This document shows positions 20,688-28,646 of a stretch of 64,000 nucleotides of DNA, in pieces (the first letter of the stretch is position 1; each line of letters opens with the position of its first letter). The stretch covers positions 124,001-188,000 of the forward strand of contig JABFGH010000003.1 of NCBI GenBank assembly GCA_013112585.1, read 5' to 3'. A program made the translations under genes and the position numbers. Source of the stretch: Ignavibacteriota bacterium. GTDB lineage: Bacteria; Bacteroidota; Ignavibacteria; Ignavibacteriales; Melioribacteraceae. Under the pieces are notes generated by a model. That model was not told the origin of the DNA. It saw only the letters and a list, made by a program, of their open reading frames with translations, and searched no databases.

Positions 20688-21803
20688 TTAAAATTCGGAA
20701 TATTTTGAATTAACAAAATTATTTATTTCATTTTCAAATCTGCTGCGTGAAAACTGTTCTGCATTATTTCTAATAATACTTGTATCAAATTTATCTTCAG
20801 TTTTTTCAAAATCATTAACTGCATTTATTATTGAATCAACTGATTGCCGATCAAATAAAACTCCTGTTTTTCCTTCAATAACAATTTCGGAAGTGCCGCC
20901 CCGGTTAAAGCCAATAACAGGTGTTCCGCTGGCTTGTGCTTCAACTGTGGTAATACCAAAGTCTTCTTCAGCAGCAAATACAAATGCTTTAGCGCGCTGC
21001 ATATAATCCTTTAATGTTTCCGTTTCCTGGTAGCCTATTAAATCAATATTTGATGAGGCTAATGCTTTTATTTTTTCTGTATCCGGTCCGTCGCCGATTA
21101 CAATCAGTTTTTTATCCGGCATTTTTGAAAATGCCGAAACGACCAGATCGATTTTTTTATACGGAACAAAACGCGCCACTGTTAAATAAAAATTTTCTTT
21201 CTTTTCACTGCTAGAAAAATTATTAATATCAACCGGGGGATAAATTACTTCAGCCTCTCGGTTATAAACTTTTTTAATTCTACGTGCAATGTATTTTGAG
21301 TTTGCTATAAAATGATCAACTCTGTTTGCAGTAGTAAAATCCCAAATTCTAATTTTATGAAGAAAGTATTTTGCTACCCAGGATTTAACACCGCTAGTTA
21401 AGTTCGAGTCTTTGAGATATTGAAAATATAAATCCCACGCATACCTAATAGGGGTATGGCAATAGCAAACGTGCATTTGATTAGCATTCGTCAGCACGCC
21501 TTTTGCAACAGCATGTGAACTTGAAAGAATTATATCATATTTAGATATATCAAGCTGTTCAATTGCCAAAGGGAAAAATGGCAAATAGCTGCGGTACTTC
21601 TTTTGCGAGAACGGCAGTTTTTGTATAAAGCTGGTATTAACATTTTTACCATTTAAAATAATATCTCGCTTTTCTTTATCTAAATAATCAACGAGCGCAA
21701 AAATATCTGCATCAGGGTATAACTTTACGAAAGACTCAACACATTTTTCTGAGCCCATATAATTAACAAACCATTCGTGAACTAAAGCAATTTTATGCAT
21801 CAT
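20688..21803 (-). CDS. Glycosyltransferase family 4
   Basis: A 371-residue GT-B fold enzyme. The N-terminal half starts KIALVHEWF and contains HVCYCHTPIRYAWD, a pattern common in mannosyltransferase-like members. The C-terminal half has the donor site: YLTVARFVPYKKID, then ITTVEAQASGTPVIGFNRGG, the E-x7-E type motif of family 4. It probably adds one sugar to the lipid-linked repeat unit in the cytoplasm. Donor and linkage are unknown. The start directly follows the stop of the upstream gene. Confidence 0.9.
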   Translation of the reverse strand: MMHKIALVHEWFVNYMGSEKCVESFVKLYPDADIFALVDYLDKEKRDIILNGKNVNTSFIQKLPFSQKKYRSYLPFFPLAIEQLDISKYDIILSSSHAVAKGVLTNANQMHVCYCHTPIRYAWDLYFQYLKDSNLTSGVKSWVAKYFLHKIRIWDFTTANRVDHFIANSKYIARRIKKVYNREAEVIYPPVDINNFSSSEKKENFYLTVARFVPYKKIDLVVSAFSKMPDKKLIVIGDGPDTEKIKALASSNIDLIGYQETETLKDYMQRAKAFVFAAEEDFGITTVEAQASGTPVIGFNRGGTSEIVIEGKTGVLFDRQSVDSIINAVNDFEKTEDKFDTSIIRNNAEQFSRSRFENEINNFVNSKYSEF

Positions 21804-22973
21804 CTAAGAAACCATTTTATGTAAAAGTGATTTGTAGTTTTGAAGCAATTTAGTCTCAGTAAAATTTTCAGCAACTGAATTTCTTGCCTCAATTTTTATT
21901 TCTTCCAATTTATTTTTACTGCTATCTTCTAAACACATATTAATTATTTCCGCTAATTTTTCAGGAGAACGCGGCGGCACTAAAAATCCGTTTACATTAT
22001 TATCAATAATTTCCTTCGGACCGCCTTCATCAGCAGAGATCACAATTTTTCCGTACGCCATTGCCTCAAGTACAATCAGTGAAAACGATTCCGGAATAGT
22101 AGAGTAATTAATTACAATGTCTGCATCAAGATAAATTTTATCTTTCGAAATTTGAAATCCATGGAAAGAAACAAATCCATTTAGATTATTATGAGCAAAA
22201 TCAGTTAAATGCTGTAAATATTTTTTTGATTCATCAGTCTCAATTGGATTTCCAAAAAGATGAATATGAAAATTATTTTTAGATTGCTTTACAATTTTCA
22301 TTGCCTCAAATACCAAATGAAAACCTTTAATATTAATTATAGTTCCAATGAGTGCAATGTTCATTTTTTCATTAGATATTTTTTTGGTATTTATTTTATG
22401 GGAATCCGGCAGTGACATTCCAAGGTGTAATACTTCAAATTTATGTACATATTTTTTAGTTCCGCTGATAGAAATTAAATTCTGTTTAACTGCATTTGAA
22501 ACACAAACAAATAATTTTGCAAACCTTAACTGCAGTTTAATTGATTTAGATTCAAACGAGGAATCTTTATATAGCAGATGCTGAACAACGATAAAATCAA
22601 TTCCGGTAAAAAACTTAATAAATAATGCATACAAACCGGCATAATTTCCATTGGCTAAAATAAGTTTACATTTATCGCGCTTTGCAATCCGTGCAATTCT
22701 TCTTGATGCTTTCAAAATTTTAATCAGTAGTTTAAAAGAATCAAAGTAGTTCCAGCCTTCTCCATTTTGTCTCATCTTCTGCAAGTCATTTTCAATAATC
22801 GTTTCAATATTACTTTCATTAAAACGGTTAAGTGAATCACCGGGAGGCGTAATAATTTTAAATTCAAAATCAGAAATTTTACTGCATATTGTTCTAAGGA
22901 ATTCTTCACCCCCTCCCCATTCGCTCATAACGGACAAACAATATATTCGCTTTTTGATATTCCTATCCATCAT
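21804..22973 (-). CDS. Glycosyltransferase family 4
   Basis: A 389-residue GT-B enzyme. The early segment SVMSEWGGGEEFLRTI provides the Gly-rich acceptor loop, and the C-terminal donor site contains IPESFSLIVLEAMAYGKIV followed by SADEGGPKEII, with the two family glutamates. It sits in the middle of the polysaccharide operon, 3 bases downstream of the next glycosyltransferase gene and immediately before another. It is likely to add one residue of the repeat unit. Specificity is unknown. Confidence 0.9.
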   Translation of the reverse strand: MMDRNIKKRIYCLSVMSEWGGGEEFLRTICSKISDFEFKIITPPGDSLNRFNESNIETIIENDLQKMRQNGEGWNYFDSFKLLIKILKASRRIARIAKRDKCKLILANGNYAGLYALFIKFFTGIDFIVVQHLLYKDSSFESKSIKLQLRFAKLFVCVSNAVKQNLISISGTKKYVHKFEVLHLGMSLPDSHKINTKKISNEKMNIALIGTIINIKGFHLVFEAMKIVKQSKNNFHIHLFGNPIETDESKKYLQHLTDFAHNNLNGFVSFHGFQISKDKIYLDADIVINYSTIPESFSLIVLEAMAYGKIVISADEGGPKEIIDNNVNGFLVPPRSPEKLAEIINMCLEDSSKNKLEEIKIEARNSVAENFTETKLLQNYKSLLHKMVS

Positions 22974-22976
22974 AAA

Positions 22977-24134
22977 TTAAATCTCTAAAAGACTTTTTAA
23001 GTTTTGAAATTTATTTTTCCAGTCAAATTGCTTAGCATATTCCATCAAGAATTCGGGGTTTTTCTCCGTTTCAATAGTTTGCTTTAAAAGTGTACCAAAA
23101 TGATTTGGATTAGAATAAAGCTTAGCAGGGGAGTTAAGCATTTCAATTTCATTCCAACTGACTGATACAACCGGAAGCCCGCAGGCAAAGTATTGATAAA
23201 GTTTTAATGGGTTAATGCTGTTAACTAAGTCAGGGTATTTTAACTTATTAAAGGGAATAATTCCAACATCAGAATTATAAATATACTTACTTAACTCAGT
23301 ATACTTTTTTATCCCAAGCAGGTAAACATTTTTCAAATGAGAAAAGCGGGCAGCTGCAGATTCCTTATTTCCAATTAATACAAATGAGTAATTTGGATAT
23401 TCCTTTGCAGTTTTTTCTACTAAATCAAAATCGAACCATTCATGAATTGCTCCTACATATAAAATTCTGGGTGACGGGATTGAATTAAATTCATCCGGTA
23501 AACTTTTACTGCCCTTATTAAAATTATCGAAGTTCACCCCGTTAGGAAAATATGCGGCTTTTTGCGGACTCAGATTATTGACATATTCTTTCAAATTTCT
23601 TGCAGTATATAAAACTAAATCAACTTTTCCGGCTAAAAGTTTTTCAACCGACATTGAATTTTTACCATACCGTGTAAAACCGGAATTGTTATCCGCTAAC
23701 CGGAAAACAGACTTACGAAAATTTATGGAGTTAACAAGAAATGATTGATAGATGCTGTCAAAATAAAGCACATCAACTTTATCAAAACCAAACTCTTTAA
23801 TTTTGCGGCTGATATTAGGCAAAGAATATTTATTCCAATTCTTATAGGTAAATTTAGAATTAAAAAAAGGAAGCGGGTAAGGAGTAAATAAGGAGTAGGG
23901 AACATAAGAAATCAATTTATCATCAAAGTATTTTTTGCCGCCGGATTTATTAATCTCAATTCTGTCTGCAATAAGTTCATTCTTCGACTTTAATTTATGA
24001 AAGGGGGAAATAGGATCGGACAAATAAAGTACATCCCAGCCATCATGAATAAAGGCTTTGGCAATTTCATGGCTGCCCACTTTGAAGGGCGAGTTCCAAT
24101 GATTAGCAGTTGCCATTAAAATTTTCTTTGCCAT
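22977..24134 (-). CDS. Glycosyltransferase, GT-B fold
   Basis: A 385-residue protein starting KKILMATANHWNSPFKVGSH, with a GT-B organisation. The donor-side half has ILYVGAIHEWFDFDLVE, FVLIGNKES and a region around FACGLPVVSVSW resembling the family 1/4 donor motif, although the usual first glutamate region is divergent (YNSDVGIIPFNKLKYPDLVNS). Similar proteins are found in teichuronic acid and exopolysaccharide clusters. It is part of the minus-strand operon, 3 bases after the methyltransferase gene. Confidence 0.82.
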   Translation of the reverse strand: MAKKILMATANHWNSPFKVGSHEIAKAFIHDGWDVLYLSDPISPFHKLKSKNELIADRIEINKSGGKKYFDDKLISYVPYSLFTPYPLPFFNSKFTYKNWNKYSLPNISRKIKEFGFDKVDVLYFDSIYQSFLVNSINFRKSVFRLADNNSGFTRYGKNSMSVEKLLAGKVDLVLYTARNLKEYVNNLSPQKAAYFPNGVNFDNFNKGSKSLPDEFNSIPSPRILYVGAIHEWFDFDLVEKTAKEYPNYSFVLIGNKESAAARFSHLKNVYLLGIKKYTELSKYIYNSDVGIIPFNKLKYPDLVNSINPLKLYQYFACGLPVVSVSWNEIEMLNSPAKLYSNPNHFGTLLKQTIETEKNPEFLMEYAKQFDWKNKFQNLKSLLEI

Positions 24135-24137
24135 ACT

Positions 24138-24755
24138 CTATTTTCGTTTATGAAGATAAAAAAATGTGTGATAGGTAAAATCGTTCAATGTATATCGTTC
24201 TTCAATATCAAAAACGCCGCTAATAATATCTGTAATTTTTATCATCGGAAAATTCCTTTTTCCTATTTCCCAATAGTGTATTCCGTCGAATTCATGTTTG
24301 CGGTAAAACTTCGGTAATAAGTACTGGAAAGTAATATCATGAATGACGGGAAGAAAAATTGACAACTTAAATTTATTATTAGCAAACGGTAAACTTAATA
24401 GCACATCTTTTCTGCTCACTCTCGATAATTCCTTTAACAGGAATTCAAACTTTTCAAATGGCAGATGTTCTAAAACTTCAAAACATGTTACCAGATCGAA
24501 TGTATTATCCTTGAAGGGCAATTCCTCAATACTTGCTTGTACGGTTGGTTTAAGCTCAATGTCATGGTCTAACCCGAAGCATTCAATCGAATCGGGAATT
24601 AATTTTTCGATTACTTTACCGCCTACTCCAATGTTAAGCATGTTGCGCGGATTAATTTTACTGATCATTTTAATCTGATTATAATAAGAAAGAAACAACT
24701 CCTTACTTACATAATCTTCAAATCTATATGTCGATGAATCAACTTGAGGTTTCAA
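24138..24755 (-). CDS. Class I SAM-dependent methyltransferase
   Basis: A 205-residue methyltransferase. Motif I is MLNIGVGGKVIEKLIP, the acidic end of strand 2 is FGLDHD, and the post-motif region reads FDLVTCFEVLEHLPF, typical of small-molecule and glycan methyltransferases (Methyltransf_11/25 type). In this operon it probably methylates a sugar or lipid-linked intermediate (inference from context). Its start overlaps the end of the flippase gene by four bases (ATGA). Confidence 0.85.
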   Translation of the reverse strand: MKPQVDSSTYRFEDYVSKELFLSYYNQIKMISKINPRNMLNIGVGGKVIEKLIPDSIECFGLDHDIELKPTVQASIEELPFKDNTFDLVTCFEVLEHLPFEKFEFLLKELSRVSRKDVLLSLPFANNKFKLSIFLPVIHDITFQYLLPKFYRKHEFDGIHYWEIGKRNFPMIKITDIISGVFDIEERYTLNDFTYHTFFYLHKRK

Positions 24756-26012
24756 TTTTTGGTTCCTAATTTTTTATAAATTAAATAATAAAGAGTGAGC
24801 TTACTGCATATTGAAATAACGAGCACTGTATATACCGCACCTATAAAGCCTAATTGCTCAACCATTATAATTGAAAAAATAATATTCAACACCCCGAAAG
24901 GTATTGTAAGTAAACTATATTTTGCAAAACCTGTTGCAATTACAAAAGGCTGCGCAATACTGCCCGATATAAGAATTAAAGGTAAATGAATTAACAGAAT
25001 GTTAAACATTTTAAGAAAATCATCGGTTAAGTATTTATCAAGAAAAATTTCCATGATGAATGGAAAAATAAAATAAAGTAAAATTGAACATATAATTCCC
25101 GCAGTAAAAACAATTGATACAATTTTTTTAAAGTATGAAAGAACAATCTCATTTTTATTTTCAACAGATAGCTCAGTTACTCTTGGTGCAATTACCTGTC
25201 CAAAAATTATTACTCCAAAAGTAATCAGCATAAATATTTTATCAATAAGTTCGTAATAACCTGCTTCGGTAAAGTAATTAAACTTACCTAATATTATAAC
25301 TGTAGCTTTGGCGTACATAAAATGACCAAGGCTGGAAACCCCAAGTATAACTGAGTATTTAGCAATTGAATTAAATAATACTTTATCAAACTTAAATCCA
25401 TACTGCTTAAAATTGAAAGCCAAAAAAATAAAAAGTAAAAAGTAATAGAGGTCTAACGCATAGAATGCTCCTAATGTTTGAAACTTAACAATCAAAAAGT
25501 AGGATGATATTAATGCTATTATTCCCGCAGCTAAATAGATTTTAGAAATAGTTTTAAATTGCTTAAGTCCGTTATAAATACCATCGTAAAGTGAAGTTAG
25601 CGGTAGAAAAATAAACACAGGTATTAAGTGGATCAAATAATAGTGAAACTCACCGATCAGAAATTCCTTAAACAGAAAAAGAATAATTGTGAATAGAAAA
25701 ATAAGTGAAAATAAAATTACTCCTGAATTGAAAAAAATAATTTTAACTTTTTCATTATCCTTAAGATTATACTCGGCTGTAAATTTTGTTACTGCTCTCG
25801 AAATTCCAAAATCTGCAAGTAGGGTGAAAAGGAAAGCGAACGCAACCAGGTAATTATAAATACCAAACTCTTTAGTCGGTAGTAATTTTGCTGCAATAAG
25901 TAAAATTGCTAAACCAATTCCCTGCCGACTTATCATTTGTAAGGCACGCCAGAAGAAATTTTTTAAGTAAGAAGTTTTTGATCTAATATTTTTGTCGAAG
26001 AATTTTTTCACG
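24752..26012 (-). CDS. Polysaccharide flippase/exporter (Wzx-like, MATE/MOP)
   Basis: A membrane protein of about 420 residues with 12-14 hydrophobic segments. The N-terminal pattern (ISRQGIGLAILLIAAKLLPTKEFG) is typical of PST/Wzx flippases of the MOP superfamily. It would move the undecaprenyl-linked repeat unit across the inner membrane. The start is uncertain. The frame stays open to a TTG at 26113, but a promoter-like sequence lies inside that extension (26073-26100), so I prefer the GTG at 26012. Neither has a clear Shine-Dalgarno sequence. It is the first gene of the six-gene run. Confidence 0.82.
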
Positions 26013-26072
26013 AAGGATGTAAAACCGAATAAGTTATTTTGAATTGTAAATATACTTAATTGCAAAGTTAAA

Positions 26073-26100
26073 TTTATACTACATTCTAATAGTTTTGCAA
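26073..26100 (-). promoter_or_regulatory. Candidate promoter of the polysaccharide operon
   Basis: On the minus strand TTGCAA (26100-26095) and TATAAA (26078-26073) are 16 bases apart. Transcription would start near 26066, giving a leader of about 55 bases to the GTG start of the flippase gene. It supports the shorter flippase start. Confidence 0.4.
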
Positions 26101-26144
26101 AATTGCCCTTCAAGAGTAGCTTAGAAAATATTTATCAATTTTAA

Positions 26145-26276
26145 AAAACTGCAGAGTACGTTTTACAGAATATTAAATCGGCAAGAGATTGTTCAATTCA
26201 AGGAGAATACGACGAAGCAGTATTTGGTGCGCGTAAAAAAAAGGCTGCACATATTAGAATAATGATGCAGCCTTAA
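26145..26276 (+). pseudogene. Possible gene remnant between flippase and lectin genes
   Basis: One frame is open for 43 codons with no ATG, GTG or TTG start and reads like real protein, including SARDCSIQGEYDEAVFGARK, before a TAA. The stretch begins right after an in-frame TAA. It could be the tail of a gene lost when the polysaccharide region was remodelled, or chance. The minus-strand terminator of the lectin gene lies inside its 3' end. Confidence 0.25.
26235..26274 (-). terminator. Terminator of the H-type lectin gene
   Basis: A perfect 9-bp inverted repeat, AAGGCTGCA (26241-26249) and TGCAGCCTT (26266-26274), has a 16-base loop. On the minus strand it is followed by a run of T (the A tract at 26235-26242 on the plus strand). 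It lies 32 bases downstream of the lectin stop codon. Confidence 0.85.
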
Positions 26277-26306
26277 GAAATTAAACTGTCAAATATTTAA
26301 ATCTGA

Positions 26307-26666
26307 TTACTGAGTAATAGCAATCCACTTACCGGCAATTGATAGGACTTTTGTATTACCCCATGTTGAAATTCTAATTGTAAATCCGTCTCTTGAAACT
26401 GCACTCGATTGAACATTATATCTAACATTTGCTCCGTCAGCAATTTCAATCTGGCTAACTGACAAAATGATTTCCGGACGTTTTTCAAATGGGTTATCAA
26501 ATGTAACTTCCATTGTGTAAGTTCTGTCCCCATCATTTTTATGCAGAGTATAACCGGCTCTATTAGACTTAGCAGAAAATTCGCCTGTTCTGAGTTCCTG
26601 AGCGAAAGTAGTGGAAATAAATCCTATAAATAATAATGCCGTTAAAATAAAAATTGATTTTTTCAT
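26307..26666 (-). CDS. Secreted H-type lectin domain protein
   Basis: A 119-residue protein with a signal peptide (about 1-22, ending TTFAQ) followed by a single domain that fits the H-type lectin pattern: YTMEVTFDNPFEKRPEIILS, then NVRYNVQ, DGFTIRISTWGNT and the closing KWIAIT. H-type lectins (Helix pomatia agglutinin, discoidin C-terminal domain) bind GalNAc-like sugars as trimers or hexamers. A strong AGGAGG sits 6-7 bases upstream of the ATG. It is a single-gene unit with its own terminator, between two polysaccharide gene blocks. The sugar-binding role is inferred from the domain pattern. Confidence 0.75.
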   Translation of the reverse strand: MKKSIFILTALLFIGFISTTFAQELRTGEFSAKSNRAGYTLHKNDGDRTYTMEVTFDNPFEKRPEIILSVSQIEIADGANVRYNVQSSAVSRDGFTIRISTWGNTKVLSIAGKWIAITQ

Positions 26667-26776
26667 GTTTCCTCCTAAAGTTGAATAATTAATATTGAAA
26701 TCGTTTATTATTTAATTAAGTGAAAAAATATATATAAAGTTACTCAAAATCATTTATTATTACTATATCCGTTATT

Positions 26777-26805
26777 TTAAAGTAACTATTGAAATATAGT
26801 ATAAT
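26777..26805 (+). promoter_or_regulatory. Candidate promoter for the GT2-nadK pair
   Basis: A perfect -10 TATAAT at 26800-26805, with a weak TTAAAG-like -35 17 bases upstream, lies in the 200-base divergent gap between the lectin gene and the glycosyltransferase gene. The leader would be about 58 bases. Confidence 0.35.
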
Positions 26806-26869
26806 ATTTTGAAAACCCTAAAATAATATTCTATTTCATAAGAGAAATGTATAGATTATATTTTTGATA

Positions 26870-27661
26870 ATGAAAAAAAAGAAATATGAAGTGACTAACC
26901 CAAATCACATATCGTCAATAATAATAGCAAAAAACGAAGAAGATAACATCAGGCTATGTATTGAAAGTCAGCTTAAATGCATTGATGATATTGTAGTTAT
27001 TATTGATTCAAAATCTACTGATAAAACTTTAGAAATTGTTAAAGAGTATGAGAAAGTAAAATTTGAAATAGCCGAGTGGCAAGGGTATGCCGGTACAAAG
27101 CAATTTGCTTTAACATTAGTTAAGTACAACTGGGTTCTTTGGATTGACGCAGATGAAGAAATTACAGAAGAATTGTGTGAAGAATTGAATGCATTTAAAA
27201 AAACAACTCCTTCATTTAGTGCCTACTCATTGGCAAGGCGGGCTTTTTTCCTTGGTAAATGGATTAAGCACAGCGGCTGGTATCCGGGTAGGGTAGTCAG
27301 ACTGTTTAATAAAAATAAGGCTAAATTCAGCAGCAATGATGTGCATGAGTTTTTAGAGGTTGACGGCGAAACCGGTAAATTGAAAAATGATATAAATCAT
27401 TATACCGATCCTAATATTCATCACTACTTCGAAAAGTTTAATATATACACAACACTGGCAGCTGCGGAGCTAAGTAAGACAAATAAAACTGCAAATTTAA
27501 CCGACCTGTTGCTGCGTCCGACTTTTCTTTTTATTAAAATGTTTTTTATACGGAGAGGTTTTCTTGACGGACTTCATGGTTTTATTCTTGCCGTATTTTC
27601 ATCAACATATGTTTTTGTTAAATACTTAAAACTTTGGGAAATCCAAAAACAAAATAAATAA
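26870..27661 (+). CDS. Glycosyltransferase family 2 (WaaE/KdtX-like)
   Basis: A protein of 263 residues with a GT-A fold: IIIAKNEEDNIRLCIES near the N-terminus, the catalytic-metal motif WIDADEEIT (DxD type) near residue 93, then FFLGKWIKHSGWYPGRVVRLF, typical of the lipopolysaccharide core beta-1,4-glucosyltransferase group WaaE/KdtX. A weakly hydrophobic C-terminus suggests membrane association. It probably modifies the lipid A-core. I chose ATG at 26870 over the in-frame TTG at 26864. The next gene, NAD kinase, starts one base after its stop. Confidence 0.88.
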   Translation: MKKKKYEVTNPNHISSIIIAKNEEDNIRLCIESQLKCIDDIVVIIDSKSTDKTLEIVKEYEKVKFEIAEWQGYAGTKQFALTLVKYNWVLWIDADEEITEELCEELNAFKKTTPSFSAYSLARRAFFLGKWIKHSGWYPGRVVRLFNKNKAKFSSNDVHEFLEVDGETGKLKNDINHYTDPNIHHYFEKFNIYTTLAAAELSKTNKTANLTDLLLRPTFLFIKMFFIRRGFLDGLHGFILAVFSSTYVFVKYLKLWEIQKQNK

Positions 27662-27662
27662 T

Positions 27663-28547
27663 ATGAGAATCGGAATAATACCCAATACCACAAAAAAAGA
27701 AGTTGTTAAAATTGTTAACTCTCTAATTAATAAATTAGACGAACATGGTTTTAATTATATCCTCAGTAAGTCGCTGCTTAAGTTTGAAGAAGATTTTGAT
27801 TCATCAAAAATGAGCTGCGAATTTTTACCGCATGCAGAATTATGCAGCAAAAGTGATATTGTGATATCAATCGGCGGTGATGGTACAATGCTTACCACTG
27901 CTTATGAAGCGAGGAATTCTAACACACCTATTCTTGGTTTAAACTTTGGTAAGCTTGGTTTTTTAGCTGAGTTTGAAATTAAAGATTTAGATGAATTACT
28001 GACTGATATAAAAAATAAAAATTATTACATAGAAGAGCGTACAACCTTAGAAGCTGTATGCAGAGATGTAAAATCAGATAAGCTGTTTGCAGTAAATGAT
28101 ATTGTCATCGATAAAGGCGGCTGGTCAAAAATGATTCAGCTTACTTTGCAAGTTAATAATGATTACGTAACAACATTTACAGCAGATGGGATTATAATTG
28201 CTACTCCAACAGGAACTACAGGTTATTCGCTTTCGGCAGGCGGACCAATAGTAAGCCCAAGTGCCGATGTAATTGTTGTTAATCCGATTTCACCTCATAC
28301 GCTAACGATGCGTCCGCTGGTTCTATCAAGCAAACAAAAAATTATTGTTACTGTTGATTCACCTTATAAATCAGTACAAATAAATACAGATGGGCAAAGA
28401 GTGCAATATTTCAAACCCCCGCTGACCATAGAAATTTATAAAAGCGATAACCCCCTGAAATTAGTGCATACTGATAAGATGAATTATTTTGAAACTCTTC
28501 GTAATAAATTGTTCTGGGGTCTGGATATTAGGAATAATAAAATTTAA
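27663..28547 (+). CDS. nadK: NAD kinase
   Basis: A 294-residue enzyme with the two hallmarks of the family: GGDGT at 71-75, and the downstream Gly-rich segment ATPTGTTGYSLSAGGPIV (about 179-196). It phosphorylates NAD+ to NADP+ using ATP or polyphosphate. Length is normal and the key residues are present. It is probably translated together with the upstream glycosyltransferase, and converges on recG with a palindromic element in the gap. Confidence 0.96.
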   Translation: MRIGIIPNTTKKEVVKIVNSLINKLDEHGFNYILSKSLLKFEEDFDSSKMSCEFLPHAELCSKSDIVISIGGDGTMLTTAYEARNSNTPILGLNFGKLGFLAEFEIKDLDELLTDIKNKNYYIEERTTLEAVCRDVKSDKLFAVNDIVIDKGGWSKMIQLTLQVNNDYVTTFTADGIIIATPTGTTGYSLSAGGPIVSPSADVIVVNPISPHTLTMRPLVLSSKQKIIVTVDSPYKSVQINTDGQRVQYFKPPLTIEIYKSDNPLKLVHTDKMNYFETLRNKLFWGLDIRNNKI

Positions 28548-28557
28548 AATTTCATTG

Positions 28558-28613
28558 TTTGTGCCTTTGTGGCGAACATAAAACAAATTGCCACGAAGAT
28601 TCAAAGACACAAA
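28558..28613. repeat. Imperfect palindromic intergenic element between nadK and recG
   Basis: TTTGTGCCTTTGTGGC (28558-28573) faces an imperfect inverse copy at 28590-28613 that begins GCCACGAAG and ends AAAGACACAAA. The element fills the gap between two convergent genes. Sequences of this CTTTGTG/CACAAAG type recur between genes in many bacteria, from general memory. It may act as a bidirectional terminator, although no strong T run follows. Confidence 0.55.
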
Positions 28614-28646
28614 GTAAAAGATTTTTATGAAGTAGTTGATTAGTTT

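Noticed and set aside
19286-26113. Biosynthetic or defence island instead of a polysaccharide operon
   Set aside because: Flippase, glycosyltransferases, methyltransferase and polyprenyl sugar transferase form a complete and ordinary repeat-unit pathway. No defence-type domain is present.
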